Assembly: GCA_963682095.1 (NCBI GenBank) | Contig: OY821754.1 | Span: 21,798,978 to 21,862,977, forward strand | Direction of reading: 5' to 3' | Length of the DNA: 64,000 nucleotides | Source of the DNA: Potentilla sterilis | Lineage: Eukaryota; Streptophyta; Magnoliopsida; Rosales; Rosaceae | Shown here: in pieces, positions 45,353 through 58,600 of the stretch | Numbering within the stretch: the first letter of the stretch is position 1 | How the letters are laid out: every line of letters begins with the position of its first letter | Notes under the pieces: model-generated | Database searches by the model: none | What the model was told of the DNA's origin: nothing | What the model saw: the letters and a program-made list of their open reading frames with translations, nothing else | Made by a program: the position numbers and the translations under genes

Positions 45353-48300
45353 TTACCGCTTTTGGAAGTTGAACACTCTTATAGAAAAGGCAAAGACAAA
45401 TGCAAATAGTACCGCAAATCCAACATTCACTGCTGCAACATCTCCCAAAAAATCATGTTTGAAACCAAAATAATCTTCCAAATACTGTTTCACAGTTTCT
45501 CCATTCTCGAGCTGGTCATCTACATCTCCATACTGTGATACAACCAATCCATACAATGTCCAAGCTACTGGACATGCCCAGTAGTACCATCTCCACCATA
45601 TGGGAATCCTCTGTTACAGGCCAGAAATAAAAAAACAATTTGGACAAGAGAAAATTTTGATTAATTTTGTATAATGGAAACTTTTTATCTTCAAATCCTT
45701 AAAGCTTAATAAAAGCTTACCGTTCGTGGAATTATAAAACCAGCAAAGAGATTCCACACTCCGTAAAATGCAGAGGATATAATAGAAGCGATTTGATAGT
45801 TTGGAGTAACCGCCACGGCCATCATACCATAAAATGTGAAGTACGCCATTGTGAAGTACATGAAGAATATGTACCAGAAAAACTTCACAAATTTTCTCTC
45901 AAATCCAATCATTAGATAAGTTATGACTCCATAAACCAAAGCTTGTACCAAAAGATATGGGAGCTCGATCGTAACCTGTGACAAGATATATGAAATGTTA
46001 AAAAATCCATAGTAATCTATATTACTGATCCAATGTGTTGAGAATATATTAAACCTATCACCTGTGCAAATGCATAAGCCATGGCCGAATACATCCCTGC
46101 AGCTTTTTCTCTGTAGAAGACTGTTCTTTCAACAGCAACAACAGGTTGCACTGACAATGCATTTTGGACCCCGAGAAAGAGAACAGCAGAGTACATAGAA
46201 CCCATTGCATTAGACAGATCTTGTTTCTTTTTCCTGCATCTCATAGGAAAGTAAATTATAATAGTACACTATGAAAGATGATATGAGATCTAATAAATTT
46301 CACCAAGTTTCGTTTCTGGGTTACAAAGTTTCAACTTACGTTTTGAACCCAAGATTCCAGAACATTGTCCCAAACATTATTGCTATGACTGTTGTGAAAA
46401 GAAGTCTCACAGCATTGTACGATGGGTTACGCCAGTATGACCAATGTTGTTTCCACAAGCATGCCATAGATTGCATGATAAAGGGTTGTGAGTATCGAGT
46501 AGGGAAAGAGAGTTCCTTTGAAGAAGTAGAAGGCAAGCTATATTCTGCAATTAGTTGCTTATTTCTCCTGAACCACATTTATTTGAAGGATTTATATATC
46601 AGCATTTTGTTTTTATAGGTTGTAAACTATCTGATAATATAGATGTACAGATAGTAGACCTGTATAATTCCGATTGCTTGTAAACATGAGCGAAATCGAT
46701 TCCCAAAGCGAATTCTTGTGCTGAAGTCGAAACATCTAACATCCATGTTGCTGGATTGTAACCATCTTTTATTTTACCGACTCCTTCAATATCCTTAATA
46801 TTGACAAAGTGACATACGAAAATTAAACTCCATGCTTAAGTATCAGTAATGGGTATATATCTTGTAGGCCAAGTATAACTTACCTCGAAATATTTGATTA
46901 GACTGCAAGAATTGTGACCTAATGGACCCACAAAAATTTCCTGTCCTCCCCGCTTCAGTAGGAGTAGCTGCAACAACAACAACAACATTTTATTCTTGTT
47001 CATCATGCTCACTCACAATTATGAGAAATAATTGGAAAAGAAAAAAAAACTTAAGTCATACAATCTCTGAGCATTTCTCACCTCATCAAAAGCTTCGAAA
47101 ATGTCAATGCTAGGCTGATGGATGGTGCACACGACAGTTCTACCTGTATCCACTGTGTTCCTAACTGTTCTCATCACAATTGCCGCAGCTCTTGCATCTA
47201 ATCCCGAAGTTGGTTCATCCATGAATATTATAGAAGGATTGGCTACTAGCTCAACTGCTATAGTCATCCGCTTGCGTTCTTCAGTTGAAAGACCATCGAC
47301 ACCAGGCAATCCAACAAGTGATTGCCTCAATGGATTGAGTTCCACAAGATCCATCACTTCTTCAATGAACACCTACAATAGAAATTTACAATTGAAGCTC
47401 AACATCACTACAGCTACCTAATGTGTAAATACCTTCCGATCAATATATACATGCATCAAACACATACAACTTCGGAAATTCTAGCATATCTTGAAGAAGG
47501 GAAATAAGTGTTCGAATTCTATCTTAATTGTTGATTGAAATTTAGCAATGCTAATTAAGGTAGCATATGAGCTTCAATAGTACTAGTAAAGGTAAAAATG
47601 CTGAACTTATTCGGTTTGGCGATTCAACCTAGCTTGACCTTTGTTTGGATTTTTTCACTAATTAAGCATATGCAGTCAACTTTATCCCAATAATAATTAC
47701 CATCATGCTTACCTTTTTGGTTTCAGTTTTAACTTCAGCTGGCAAACGAAGCCATGCTGAGTACAACAATGACTCGTAGACAGTAACATGAGGGGAGTGA
47801 ATGTCATTTTGCTCGCAATATCCAGAAATCCGAGCAAACGTTTCATGCTTCTTTGGATACCCAGAAATTTTAATGGCTCCTTCAATATATCCACCAGTTT
47901 TCCTACCAGCCAATACATCCATGAGAGTCGTTTTGCCAGCACCACTAACACCCATAAGAGCTGTTAATACACCTGGCCTGAAAGAACCACTCACACCGTT
48001 GAGAAGAACTAACTTTTCCTCTACAACACCGTCTGTCTTCATTTCCTGTAGGTTTAGATATATATCCTGTTAATGAAATAACTAATTTTGCACCGACTTA
48101 ATGAAATTAGATAACAAATTTTCTGTAGCACATAACGTTAGAGGCTTTGATAGCCAAAATTGACATGCCAGATGAAATTAGATTTATAGTTGATTTTCAG
48201 CAATATTGATATATACTTTCTAGAGTCCGCGCTCGATCGTTATGCCGTATGAAGTTACCTTTGGCATGTCAACTGAGTATGTGATTTCATCAAAGGTTAT

Positions 48301-51300
48301 GGAATGTGGTTCAAAGGGAAGAACCATTCCTCGTTTCCTTGTGTAAGTAGCATCACCAGAAACGTCTGTATTAATACTCTCTGCATTTTTATTACATTAA
48401 TAATACTGTCAACTTAGGGAATATATAAAAGAACATACACACTGCAGTTAACTACTGGAATAGTACATTAAGTGACGAGGTTTTACACCTGATATGGGTG
48501 GTTGACTCTCAGAATCTTCTGATTTAACAGTCTGCATTTTCCCGAGTGCTGCATAATAATTTTTTGAAAATTATTAAACCATCATAATCCATAAAATTTC
48601 AATATCAGCTAGGTTTGATGAGATACTAACGGTTTAGGTAGGTGAGCGCCAGAACATAACAAATGTTGAATAGCAAAGTAAATCCAATCAGTGCCCCAAC
48701 TCCTATCCAATACCAGTATGCGTTTGTAAAGACGCCGCGAGCCTCTAAAGCTGCAACTCCTATTGATACTGTTGAGTTTGGCATTATCTTTTGTAGAAAG
48801 CGCAACCCAGAAATGAGAAAAACATCAGATGATTTAAAAGAAAACAAACGTGTTGATAGATATTGCATAAATGATATTGATCAAACATACATGTCTCCAC
48901 TGCTTCCCAAGAAACTCATTAACTGCTACTGCATTTTGACTGTACATTAGAGGTGAAACCCAGTAGCCCCATTTCCAACCCTTGTTAATATTATCTGCAT
49001 TTTAAGAATCGTCTGAGCTTAAAACTTAACTACTGAGAATAATGGATGTTAAGTTTCCCTTGCATTATTTATGTTGTGATGTTATACGTACGTACCTCTA
49101 GAGAGAACGAAGCCACCTAAAGTAAAAACTATGAGATTTGCAAATGACCCCAAAGTGTTGGCAATAATCATGTCCCTACACAATGCTGCAACCATACGGA
49201 ATAAACCAGCAGCCATTTGGTTAACAAACACGAGTAGGAGACAATGCTTGAACAACCTGCACCATGTGAATAACCATGCATCAAAAATTGCAATATTGTT
49301 ATGCCTAACAAGCCAGCAAGTTAACTACGAATCTTTAGTTGTTTACCGTCCAACATTTGGATCAAATCCGATCTCGTAGTACGTCAGCAACACCCAAAGT
49401 GCAACTTCTACAAATGTTATAGGTATTTTGAGGAACCATGTTGGAAGAGCATATGCCCATGAAGGGTAGAAGAAATAATCCCTTTGCTTGTAAAATACAG
49501 GAAGTTTCATAACGGTCATTGAAAGCTCTGCCATCCCATTAAACATGATTAAGGTAACGCCGAAGAACAAAGCACCCATATAAATAACTGCATCATCCAC
49601 TGAGCTGTGGTGCATCTCAGTCCGTAGAAAGGTCGTCATGGCAATCAGTCCCAGAACTGTAATCTACAAGAAGGAAAAGAAGCGATAACAAAATAATCAA
49701 AAGAAAAACTGTTTGCTAGGATGTTAATAAAGAACAGATATGATATCTAACTAAAACCTACTTGGCATAGCTTAAAGTAATACACAAAGGAATTCCTCTT
49801 CATGAGCAAAAGTTCCCTTGAGATGCAAGCTTTCAAAAATTCTCCCTTTTTAGCACTAAACTTTTTGGTGGTTAACGCAGCCGGGTGGTTTTTTCTTTTG
49901 TCAAATGGAATTGAAAGTTCCTCCCCAAGTCTTTTTCCCACATGGAATGATTCAAATGCCTCAGCAAATTCCTTAACTGTAACAAAACTATACGGCTCCT
50001 CTTTCCGTTCCCAATACTGCTCCTGATCTTTCCTTGATGTCACCTATGGAAAATTGGAATGTAGATTTAATTGTTTATAAAAAATTTCATGATATAGAAA
50101 AATTTCTACGATTATGGATGTGAGAGATTCATCACAGCTAAGTACCTCCTGTAGGAAATCAGCTATGCCTTTCCTCTCGGGACATTTAAATCCCACAGTT
50201 TCAAAAAACTCAAGCACATGCTCACGAGGACCCTGGTACACAATCTGGCCATCCGAGAGAAGGATAATGTCATCAAAGAGATCATAAGTCTCTGGTGCTG
50301 GCTGAAGGAGTGAGATGACTGCTGTTCCATTAAGAATATGAATGTTTTGCTTGATTGAATTCACAATAAGAAATGTTGTTGAGCTGTCCAAACCAGTAGA
50401 TATCTCGTCCATGAACAAAGCGTTTGCAGGTCCAACAAGCATCTCACCTATAAGTTAATTTATTGAGTGTGCTAACTAGTTAGTTTTGCAGATACCTCAT
50501 TTACTAATTATGTACTGGTTACTATTTGCAATAGCTCAGATCATGAATTTCTTTACCTGTTGTAACACGCTTCCTTTGTCCTCCAGAGATACCCCTTAAC
50601 ATTGCATCCCCTACCATCGTATCAGCGCATGCTTCTAGTCCCAAAATCTATTAGTAAAATAAAAATCGTAGTGTTGATATGAATGAAGAAAGCATATTGT
50701 GTGGTGCAGTGGTGCATTCTGATATAATTCAAATGAGATAAGGTAAACTCTGGGTATCTATAACCTTCAAAATGTAATCAGTCACTATGTTCACTTCCTG
50801 GCCTTCTATTGCTGTTGCCTACAGTAGTAAAAGCCAATAATAATTAGAACCACTTACACACTGTTGTTGATGACCCAAAAAGCAAGTTTGATAACAAAAT
50901 AGCTCTACTCTAAAATTCATTTAAGCAGCAAAAGTGTTTATTGTTATTGTCAATATTCTGAATTTTAAATTTTAAATTACTGGAAACATTCCATGATGGG
51001 GCAAACAAAATCAATATTCTTTTTGCACATTCAACGATATATAGATGGTATTTTATTCACCTTCATGAACACATCAATGTCAGGATCAGGCTTTATATTA
51101 GCTGCTTTCTCTCTTCTGCATAGCTCAGCTAACATATCTACACATGGCCAAGAAGAAAATGACTCATTGTGTCTTTCGCGCGCGCTTACATTCACTTGCA
51201 ACAGATTTCTTATGTGAGTAAAATCAACACATAAGAAAAAGAAAAGTTCTTCCAAAAATGAACATACCATAACGAGTTCCGACCCCTTGGCATCTTGCAG

Positions 51301-51459
51301 AAAATGCCAATGTCTCCCTTACAGTCATTTCTCCAATATGCAAATCATGTTGACTGCTGTATGCAGCAGTTTTTTGGGGTACAAATTCATTCATTCCATG
51401 TCCATTATAAGTCACCGTTCCCGACAGCTGAACCATAAACTTTAGTTTACATATATACT

Positions 51460-51491
<32 letters not shown>

Positions 51492-52803
51492 CAAGATCGC
51501 TGAAATTCTCTGAAAATGTATAATAGAATTTTGTGTGATTCCTTTGCACCTTTAGATCTGGATCAAGCTTTCCAGCCAAAGCCAATAACAGAGTGGTCTT
51601 GCCGGAACTTGGAGGACCCAATAGTAATGTCATTCTGAAATATATGTATAGTTATATTTGCATGAAAATAAATGATATCTGATCGAATGTCAGTTTTACT
51701 AAAAAAAATTAAACAAAGTAAAACCAGGCAAAGTAAGCTCATCACCTGCCAGGCTTTATAATTCCACTAACATTTTGAAGGATAGAGAAGTTTTTCTTTC
51801 TACTTGCAATTATACAGAGATTGGTCAAGAGTCCCTTCAAGATCAGTGCAAAATGTAAATTGTGAGAACATTAACACGTAATTATTGATTGATAATCGAA
51901 AAGCATTGACCGCATCTAAATATAAATTGTTACCTCTATTATGTTAGTAATCCAATTCCAGAGAGTAGGCAAAGCTCGGCCACCTACATAAGCTCTTGCT
52001 TCTACGTTTAGATGCTCAAATCGAACTTCAATTGTGGGAAGATTAATTCCAACGCTGAGAAACACGACACATTAACAAAATTTAAGAGCAACAATCAAAT
52101 CATCCAAGTAAACCTCAATGCAAGCCATTTGACGAAATTTCATCCTAATTCTATTACTAAGGTTGTTAAATAATGAACTGATCGATCAAACCTCCAACAG
52201 AAAACTTCACCAATCAGCAAAAACATCCATTTTCATGTTAAATATTACATCTAATAAAAGTGAGATATACTCTTAACACATTAATTATATTTATTAAGTA
52301 TCTAGTTGTTCACCGGCCGCCGGATTCTTATTCTTCGATGTTGTTAATTAGTCTCTTGGCTATTTTTTCGACAATTGATCAAATGAACTCGACTTTGTTT
52401 TCAAATTATATGAATAAGAAAAATTACCAAAAAAATAAATTATTATCATGACACTGTATACTTGATGTATAATGGGATTAAGATGAGGATCTCACCTATC
52501 AATACGATCCTTGAGCTTCAACATGAACTTTTCATTGCCGTCTTCAGTGCTTTTAAGCAATCTCTCAACCAAGTCCTTTCTCTCTTCCAAACCAAAAGTT
52601 GGTATATCAATTTCGTTAACTTTTCCACTTGCTGAGGTGAGTATACCTTTCCTCAGACGATTATAAGTAGGGAGCTTCTCTAGGGCAGCCCATTTCAGAG
52701 CTTCTTCATCATCTTCTCGACGTGCAGAACTCGAAAACGCTTCCATACGACCATGCTTCCTCCATATTGATGGACTGCCTAACTGGATATTACCACTCTC
52801 CAT
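45353..52803 (-). CDS. PDR-type (full-size ABCG) ABC transporter, 24 exons, 1414 aa
   Basis: By eye, 24 GT-AG exons give 4245 nt with no stop: 52803-52496, 52054-51934, 51834-51746, 51634-51550, 51427-51268, 51137-51061, 50818-50765, 50647-50557, 50447-50146, 50043-49762, 49663-49347, 49256-49096, 48994-48891, 48787-48631, 48548-48489, 48380-48259, 48045-47713, 47372-47082, 46967-46884, 46793-46660, 46567-46340, 46233-46062, 45975-45721, 45610-45353. Layout is NBD-TMD-NBD-TMD. NBD1: Walker A GPPSSGKTT (K185), signature SGGQRKR (319-325), Walker B LFMDE (D342, E343). NBD2: GVSGAGKTT (K868), LSTEERKR (969-976), IIFMDEPTSGLD (D993, E994), H-loop H1026. N-terminal EEALKWAALEKLPTYNRLR is the plant PDR signature. 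ATG 52803 was chosen because MESGN starts the family's usual N-terminus; an upstream ATG at 52830 adds nine residues. Such pumps export terpenoids, hormones or xenobiotics across the plasma membrane; the substrate here is unknown. Confidence 0.95.
51462..51490. repeat. (AT)n microsatellite in intron 4 of the transporter
   Basis: A run of about 14 AT units between the exons ending at 51427 and starting at 51550. Confidence 0.95.
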
Positions 52804-54731
52804 TTTATGTTTTATGCAACTAAAACACACAAAAATAAAACCGAATAGCTAATATCTCTCCCAAAGTACTGCTTGGACCATTGAAGTCATGACTTTTGAA
52901 CTATGAAACCAACACAGAACTTGGGACTCAAAAAGCCTTTAGAATTAACCAAATCCTGGATGGTTTCTTTAGAGATTTGAGATCCAAGACCAAAATATGA
53001 AACTTGAAACTCAAACTGTTATGTAAGGACGGTAGGCTTTGCCTGACAATCTTATAGGCAGTCAGAAAGATCAGTGAAGAAGAATTAATTACAAGCTAGG
53101 TTGGATATTATGGTTTTCTACAAAGCCAATTCAGACATGGACTAGTTATTTTTCTTCTCCATGTACGAAATGTTTCATACTCGTATGTCCCACACATATT
53201 TGCTAATACGATAACTAGGGTCATAGTTTATGTAATTACACCGGCTACCTACGATATCGTTACAAGTTTGTCAGTGTTGTAATTTTGATCAGTTTAGTAT
53301 TATAGTAATAAAGTTATATTTTGATTCATATAAATTGTAGTTTTTGTTCGAGTACAGTATAGATGTAAGTTGAATGTCTGATAAATATCACAGTACCATA
53401 TGTTCTGTCTCATTTTACGAAAGCTATAATATTTTGATTCTCTCGTTTTTATCAACCTAGAAGCTAGACCAGTGCATTATAGATCTGAGTTTATCGGAAA
53501 TGTGATGACGGATCCAGCGAGGAAGTGATATACTGGTGTTCATGGGTCTCTCTACTTAATACACCAGCTAAAACTTCAATTATCTTATTTAATCACCAAA
53601 GTGTACTTGCACCAATAGTGTGTAAGTCATTTAAACAGTCATTTTTTTCAACTCCTTCAGTATCTCTTAACACGTCAATAGTTGGGTATTGTGGACGCCG
53701 CTTTTTACAGTCTTTTATCTTAAGAATTTTGTTGTTATTAATCATGTTGACATTGTAGCTCCTCTCTAATTTGTTTTAGTTTTAGTATTTTATAACTTCA
53801 TCTTCACTCACCCCTTGAATATGAGGGCTCTATGAATAATTAGTATTAAATAAATGATTGAAATTACATATTTTAGTATTGGTTCACTCACACCTCAGTC
53901 CGTTGAATAATTTTCCCCTATAAAGCAGTATGTGTAGGTTGGATCGAGTAGCATAGCTTTGATCTACATGACTTTTAAACCTACGTGGTCACTCATCTGT
54001 TATTCGTGAACAATTTCGTTTTGGGTTCTTACTTGACCTAGCTAGGAGATGCAACTTTCAAACACTGCAATTAAGTTTCAACTCTCTAGAAATAAAATAG
54101 TATTACAAATACCTAGCATATATAGAGTATACATACTTTCGATCGATGATCATGAGTGAATGCCATACTGGACGAAAACTTTAAAACTCGGATAACAAGT
54201 AGTTGATAATCAAGCTAGCTAGCTAGACATAACGTGACAACTAATTATGTGCGAGTAGAAACTTCAATTTTTAGGATTGTAATATGCAGTAGTAAACCCT
54301 AGCTAGTATGCATAAATGTAGCTATTTAATTCTATGTTCTGTATTATATTTGACACCCACCCTAACATAGAGTTGGCTAATCAATTAAGAGTTTACACCA
54401 CATTGTGGACTCTAAAGCAAGGCTAAAATTAGCTACAACTAGCAGCTAAATTAGGGTCTGTCAACATTTTTTAATTGCATATTTGTGAGCTACGTACTAA
54501 CTAACCCTTACAAGATATTTGAAGTTTGTAGGTATATGAGGTTCCAGATGATTATAGAGAACCACAGAGCTCGAAGAAATTAAGAAACAAAGGTCATAGC
54601 TAGTATATATGTATAGTACGTATATACACATGTATATATATGTACAATACGTATATACACATGTATATATATGTACAATACGTATATACACATGATGCAA
54701 TTTTGAGTGGTATTGGCGGTGGTGGCCGTTG
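52804..54731. other. Upstream region of the ABC transporter
   Basis: No second gene recognised. AT-rich. It should hold the 5'-UTR and promoter, but no TATA box could be assigned with confidence. A short tandem repeat is at 54618-54710. Confidence 0.5.
54618..54710. repeat. 31-bp tandem repeat, three copies
   Basis: Units starting ACGTATATACACATG at 54618, 54649 and 54680, made of alternating purine-pyrimidine TATA/GTAC words. The minus-strand ORF with VYIRIVHIYTCVYTYC-type repeats is a translation of this tract. Confidence 0.9.
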
Positions 54732-54740
54732 TTATCAATA

Positions 54741-55297
54741 GAATTAATTTCAGTTTACCTACTTGAACTTTGACTCAATCATCATTTCAGTCCCTGTACT
54801 TTTGATTTCATCAGCTACACCCCTGTACTTCCCTAAATTAATCAACTGATACCAATTTTGTAATTTCATCCAAACAATCTATCAATACCAAAAGCTTTTT
54901 GGTACCATTTTCCTACATTAATGCAACGTTACCATATTACGAATATAAACAAGGCTAAACAATTATATAATCAAGTTGAACAATAGAAAACAAATCATAT
55001 ATGGTGTTTTCTTTTTGTTTTACCATATATGATTTATTTTTGTTTATTTTCTATTATTCAACTTGATTATATGATTTGTTTAGCTATATTTATAATCGTA
55101 ATATGGTAACGGTGCATTAATGTAGGGAAAATATACCAAAAAACATTTGGTATTGATAGATCGTTTATACGGAATTTACAAAATTAGTATTAGTTGATTA
55201 ATTTAGAAAGTATAGGGGTGTAGTTGATGAAATTAAAAGTATAGGGACTGAAGTGATGATTCAACCAAAATTCAAGTAGGTAAACTGAAATTAATTC
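54741..55297. mobile_element. Foldback MITE, Mutator-like (9-bp target duplication)
   Basis: Both ends read GAATTAATTTCAGTTTACC inward, and the arms pair over nearly the whole 557 bp around a centre near 55020. A 9-bp duplication TTATCAATA flanks it (54732-54740 and 55298-55306). No coding capacity. It lies between the transporter's promoter side and the 3' end of the DUF2921 gene. Confidence 0.9.
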
Positions 55298-55306
55298 TTA
55301 TCAATA

Positions 55307-55689
55307 TTATCACTCATTCAATATGGAAAAAGGAAAGGGGGGAAAATTCAAATTGGGTTGGAAATAGCCTTTGTATGCAAGTTTTAAATATGAAATTCTC
55401 CACTCAATGCATCATGGGCTCATGGCATCATGGGCTCATGGCAAGGGCATTAGTTACGAAACCCAATCTAAAAGAAAGAAAAAAAAAATTATTATTATAG
55501 TTTGGTTCATAAAGTTTTGAATAGAACTTGCAGACGGTTTAGCTTAAAATCTATGCAGATGTTGCAAAATTTGTTTCGACGAAAACGTCTCACAAGTCAC
55601 AAGTGATCATCAAATTAACATCTATTGTGCATATATATGTTTACAACTCACAACAAACTTTTCTGTATGTAATTTTGAGAGTTTCTGCA
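55307..55689. other. 3' flank of the DUF2921 gene
   Basis: AT-rich. Should contain the 3'-UTR and poly(A) site of the gene on the minus strand. A small duplication 'catcatgggctcatgg' lies at about 55411-55441. Confidence 0.55.
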
Positions 55690-58600
55690 TCATTCTACAC
55701 CATCATTCTCTTGTCTACCATTACCATTGACAGCAGAAACAAGTTCAGCTTCAAATGCTTTGGAATTGGAAGGCAACCTCTCATAAACTCTGGATCCCAA
55801 GGGGAGAAGCCTACATTGCCCAAAAGTAAGCATCTTGCTCAGCCTCTCATAATCCCACTTCTGCTGAACATAGACTACAACTGCAAGGAGAATTGCTGTA
55901 ACAGGTATGGCAATATCCCCAAACTTGGAGTAAAAATCCATACTTGGGTTGACAAACTCGTACTCCTTGGCAAAGTAAGGGTTGAGAGCCGGAGCTCTAA
56001 CATAATCATAAATGTGAGGAAAGAGTCTGACCAGTGTGATTCCAATGAAATAAAACTTTCTGAGTGGTTTACAATCAATCTGCCATACCAGATTACCAAT
56101 TATCTGGGGGAGTAGGAAAAAATCTTGAACAAGTCCCACATACTCCTCTAGTTCGGTTTCCCATTCCCACAGTCCACGAGATTCTTCCCGAGCAATTTTA
56201 TAGCTTTTTGTGCGGATTGATCTCTGGCCGGTCCTCATACTATGAATGACTAGAACCATTACATAGCCAATCAAATGTATTGCTGAGGTGGTTATAAGCA
56301 CCCGCTTATCATTCGGGACACGATGTGGTTCAAGAGGAGTTTGTGTAAGTAACCTGATGCGAGATTTCCACACTTTCTGACAAAGCCTTAAAGTCAGCAA
56401 CAATGAGGCCATCAGAAGAAGCTTAACCGTGTAATCAAGTATATGAAACCACTGACTGTTATCGAGGTCATATGCTGATGTTTCATAGAATTCAGAAGCT
56501 AATTTCTTGAAGAGTGCTTCAGCGCCTGTGACCAGAGGAATGCTATACCCAATGGCTTGGATACCTAGCATGACTAGAGACATGTAAGGAACAGAATCCA
56601 CATTAGACCTGATGTAAAACAGTTGGCTTGAAATTCCACAAATTGCTAGTGAAAGAGTCAAAACTCGGAGGATTCCCTCAATCCCACGACGAGAGAGAAT
56701 GTCTTCCCGCTGCTTCCTGTACATGATTGGAAGTGTTTGGAGCTTGACTGCACTAAAGTAAAGAGGGTCATCTTCAGTCCTTTGGCTGGCTATGGAAATA
56801 CAGGCTGCTGGATTAACTAACCATCGAGATGTAGTGGGAGGATAAGACACAACCACCTCAACTAAACAGTCCAGCCCTGCTTCAAGATCCATGCTCTCAT
56901 ACAAGATCTTCCACGAGGCTCGAACATCCCGGCATCCAACTAGATACATCTTTCCAACATGTGGATCATAAAGGCCTTCCAAATATAGCACAGAAAGATT
57001 GCTATACACTTTTCCAGTGATGGTGAGTTGTGCTGATACATTCAGAAGGAGCTGCTTTTCAGTGTATTCAGACTTTGTGTGGTAAGGAGTCTCCTCTTGT
57101 GCAGTGGAACCATTTTGTGGAGACCAATAGCGACCAAACAAGGGCCCCACTGAGAGAATCTCCATCTGAACGTCTACTTTTGGAGGTTGAGGCTTCGGAA
57201 TTGGATCAGGAAGTGCAGCCACATGAAGGGTAAGATCTTCGGAGAGAACAGAAAGACTGAGTTCAAAAGATTCCGTGTCTTCCAGTTTGGGGAAACTCAG
57301 CAATGATTTCTTGATCACAGTTCCGACACTGAAGGGCTCGTTTTTTTCCAAGACAACAGCTGCTGAAGAGATTTTCGTGTACTTGTAGTTTGGACTGGAG
57401 ACTCTGAAATAATTCCATAGTTCCGAAGGCTGCACTAGCTTTTCAAACGAGAGAGGAAAATATGATGCACCAGTATTATTGATGCTAGAGAAACTTCCAT
57501 AAAGAATGCTTCGTTGCTTAATGGAGAAAGATGTAGGTACATACAAACAGATCCTAGTAATGCATCGAGTACCTTCAATGTCAACAAGTCCAAGGCAACC
57601 AACCATGCAAAGCTGTCCACTGGTAGATTTCCAAATTCCCTCAGCAGCAACAGTCAAATTGTTAAGCCCAGATCTCTTTGCTGCAGTGTACAAATTCTCC
57701 ATCGGAGAAACAGCTCTAAATACAGCCGAAACCCTTGCAGAACTGGCATTTTCCCCGGCAGCTGTTTGTTCACACTTGATTTTCTGCATATAAAGTTTAA
57801 CACCTTTGAAGCTTCCATCTGAGGCCTTAATCTCTTTGTCTGTCACAAAAGGCCCCAACTTGCTGCAAAACTCATCAGTGCCATTGCATCTCCAGTTTGG
57901 CACAACAGTGAAAGCTTGGTCCCGTGCAACTTCTTTAAGGATTTCGCAAATAGCATGACCTTTATAGTTGCTAACACTACCATATACCAAGCTATCATCA
58001 GAAGGGTATGGATCACATGCTCGAGAAACAATCTTCTCTGAACCAAATTCATACATTGCAGACTTCCCCAACTGTGATAAAATGTGAACCTCATCAAAGT
58101 ACTTTGAGTTTGACTTTGGATTTAAGCTTCTCAGTTCCCCTTGGATAGCCCTACTTGTCAAGTTGAAAGTCATTGGAAAGTGAAGAACAAGTAGAATCTG
58201 ATCATCTTGAGAAAGAGGAGGTTGGTTACTTGAATCAGAAGCCTTCAGCCACTCCCATGGATCGGCAGAATCAGGCTCCCGAGACGGCAGCATTGTACTC
58301 CCCAATAAGCACATAACTCTTTCACCACCATTCTTCTTGGTTTCGGTGTAAATCCCTTGGAAGGAGATTGTCATTTGAGAATGGCTAGGCCACATTTGGA
58401 ACTCGGGACTTCCTTGGTACCCATAATAATCCATAAAGCTACCATCTACAGTGATACCAATAACCATGAATCCACTAACACTCAGTGACTTCTTGGATCG
58501 ATGGGCACGATCAATATCCATAAGCCAAAATGAAGCCAAATTCAATGCAGTTCGATTACCCAAAAACTCGCTTTGAACTTCTCTATCATCAAATGGCATG

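Noticed and set aside
45353..52830. Pseudogene status for the ABC transporter because it appears as many short ORFs
   Set aside because: Joining 24 GT-AG exons gives 4245 nt, a multiple of three, with no internal stop and all motifs in order.
54497..54700. 67-codon ORF with Tyr/Ile/Cys repeats
   Set aside because: Translation of the 31-bp tandem repeat.
55603..56115. 170-codon plus-strand ORF opposite the DUF2921 gene
   Set aside because: Antisense shadow of the 3' end of a clearly coding frame.
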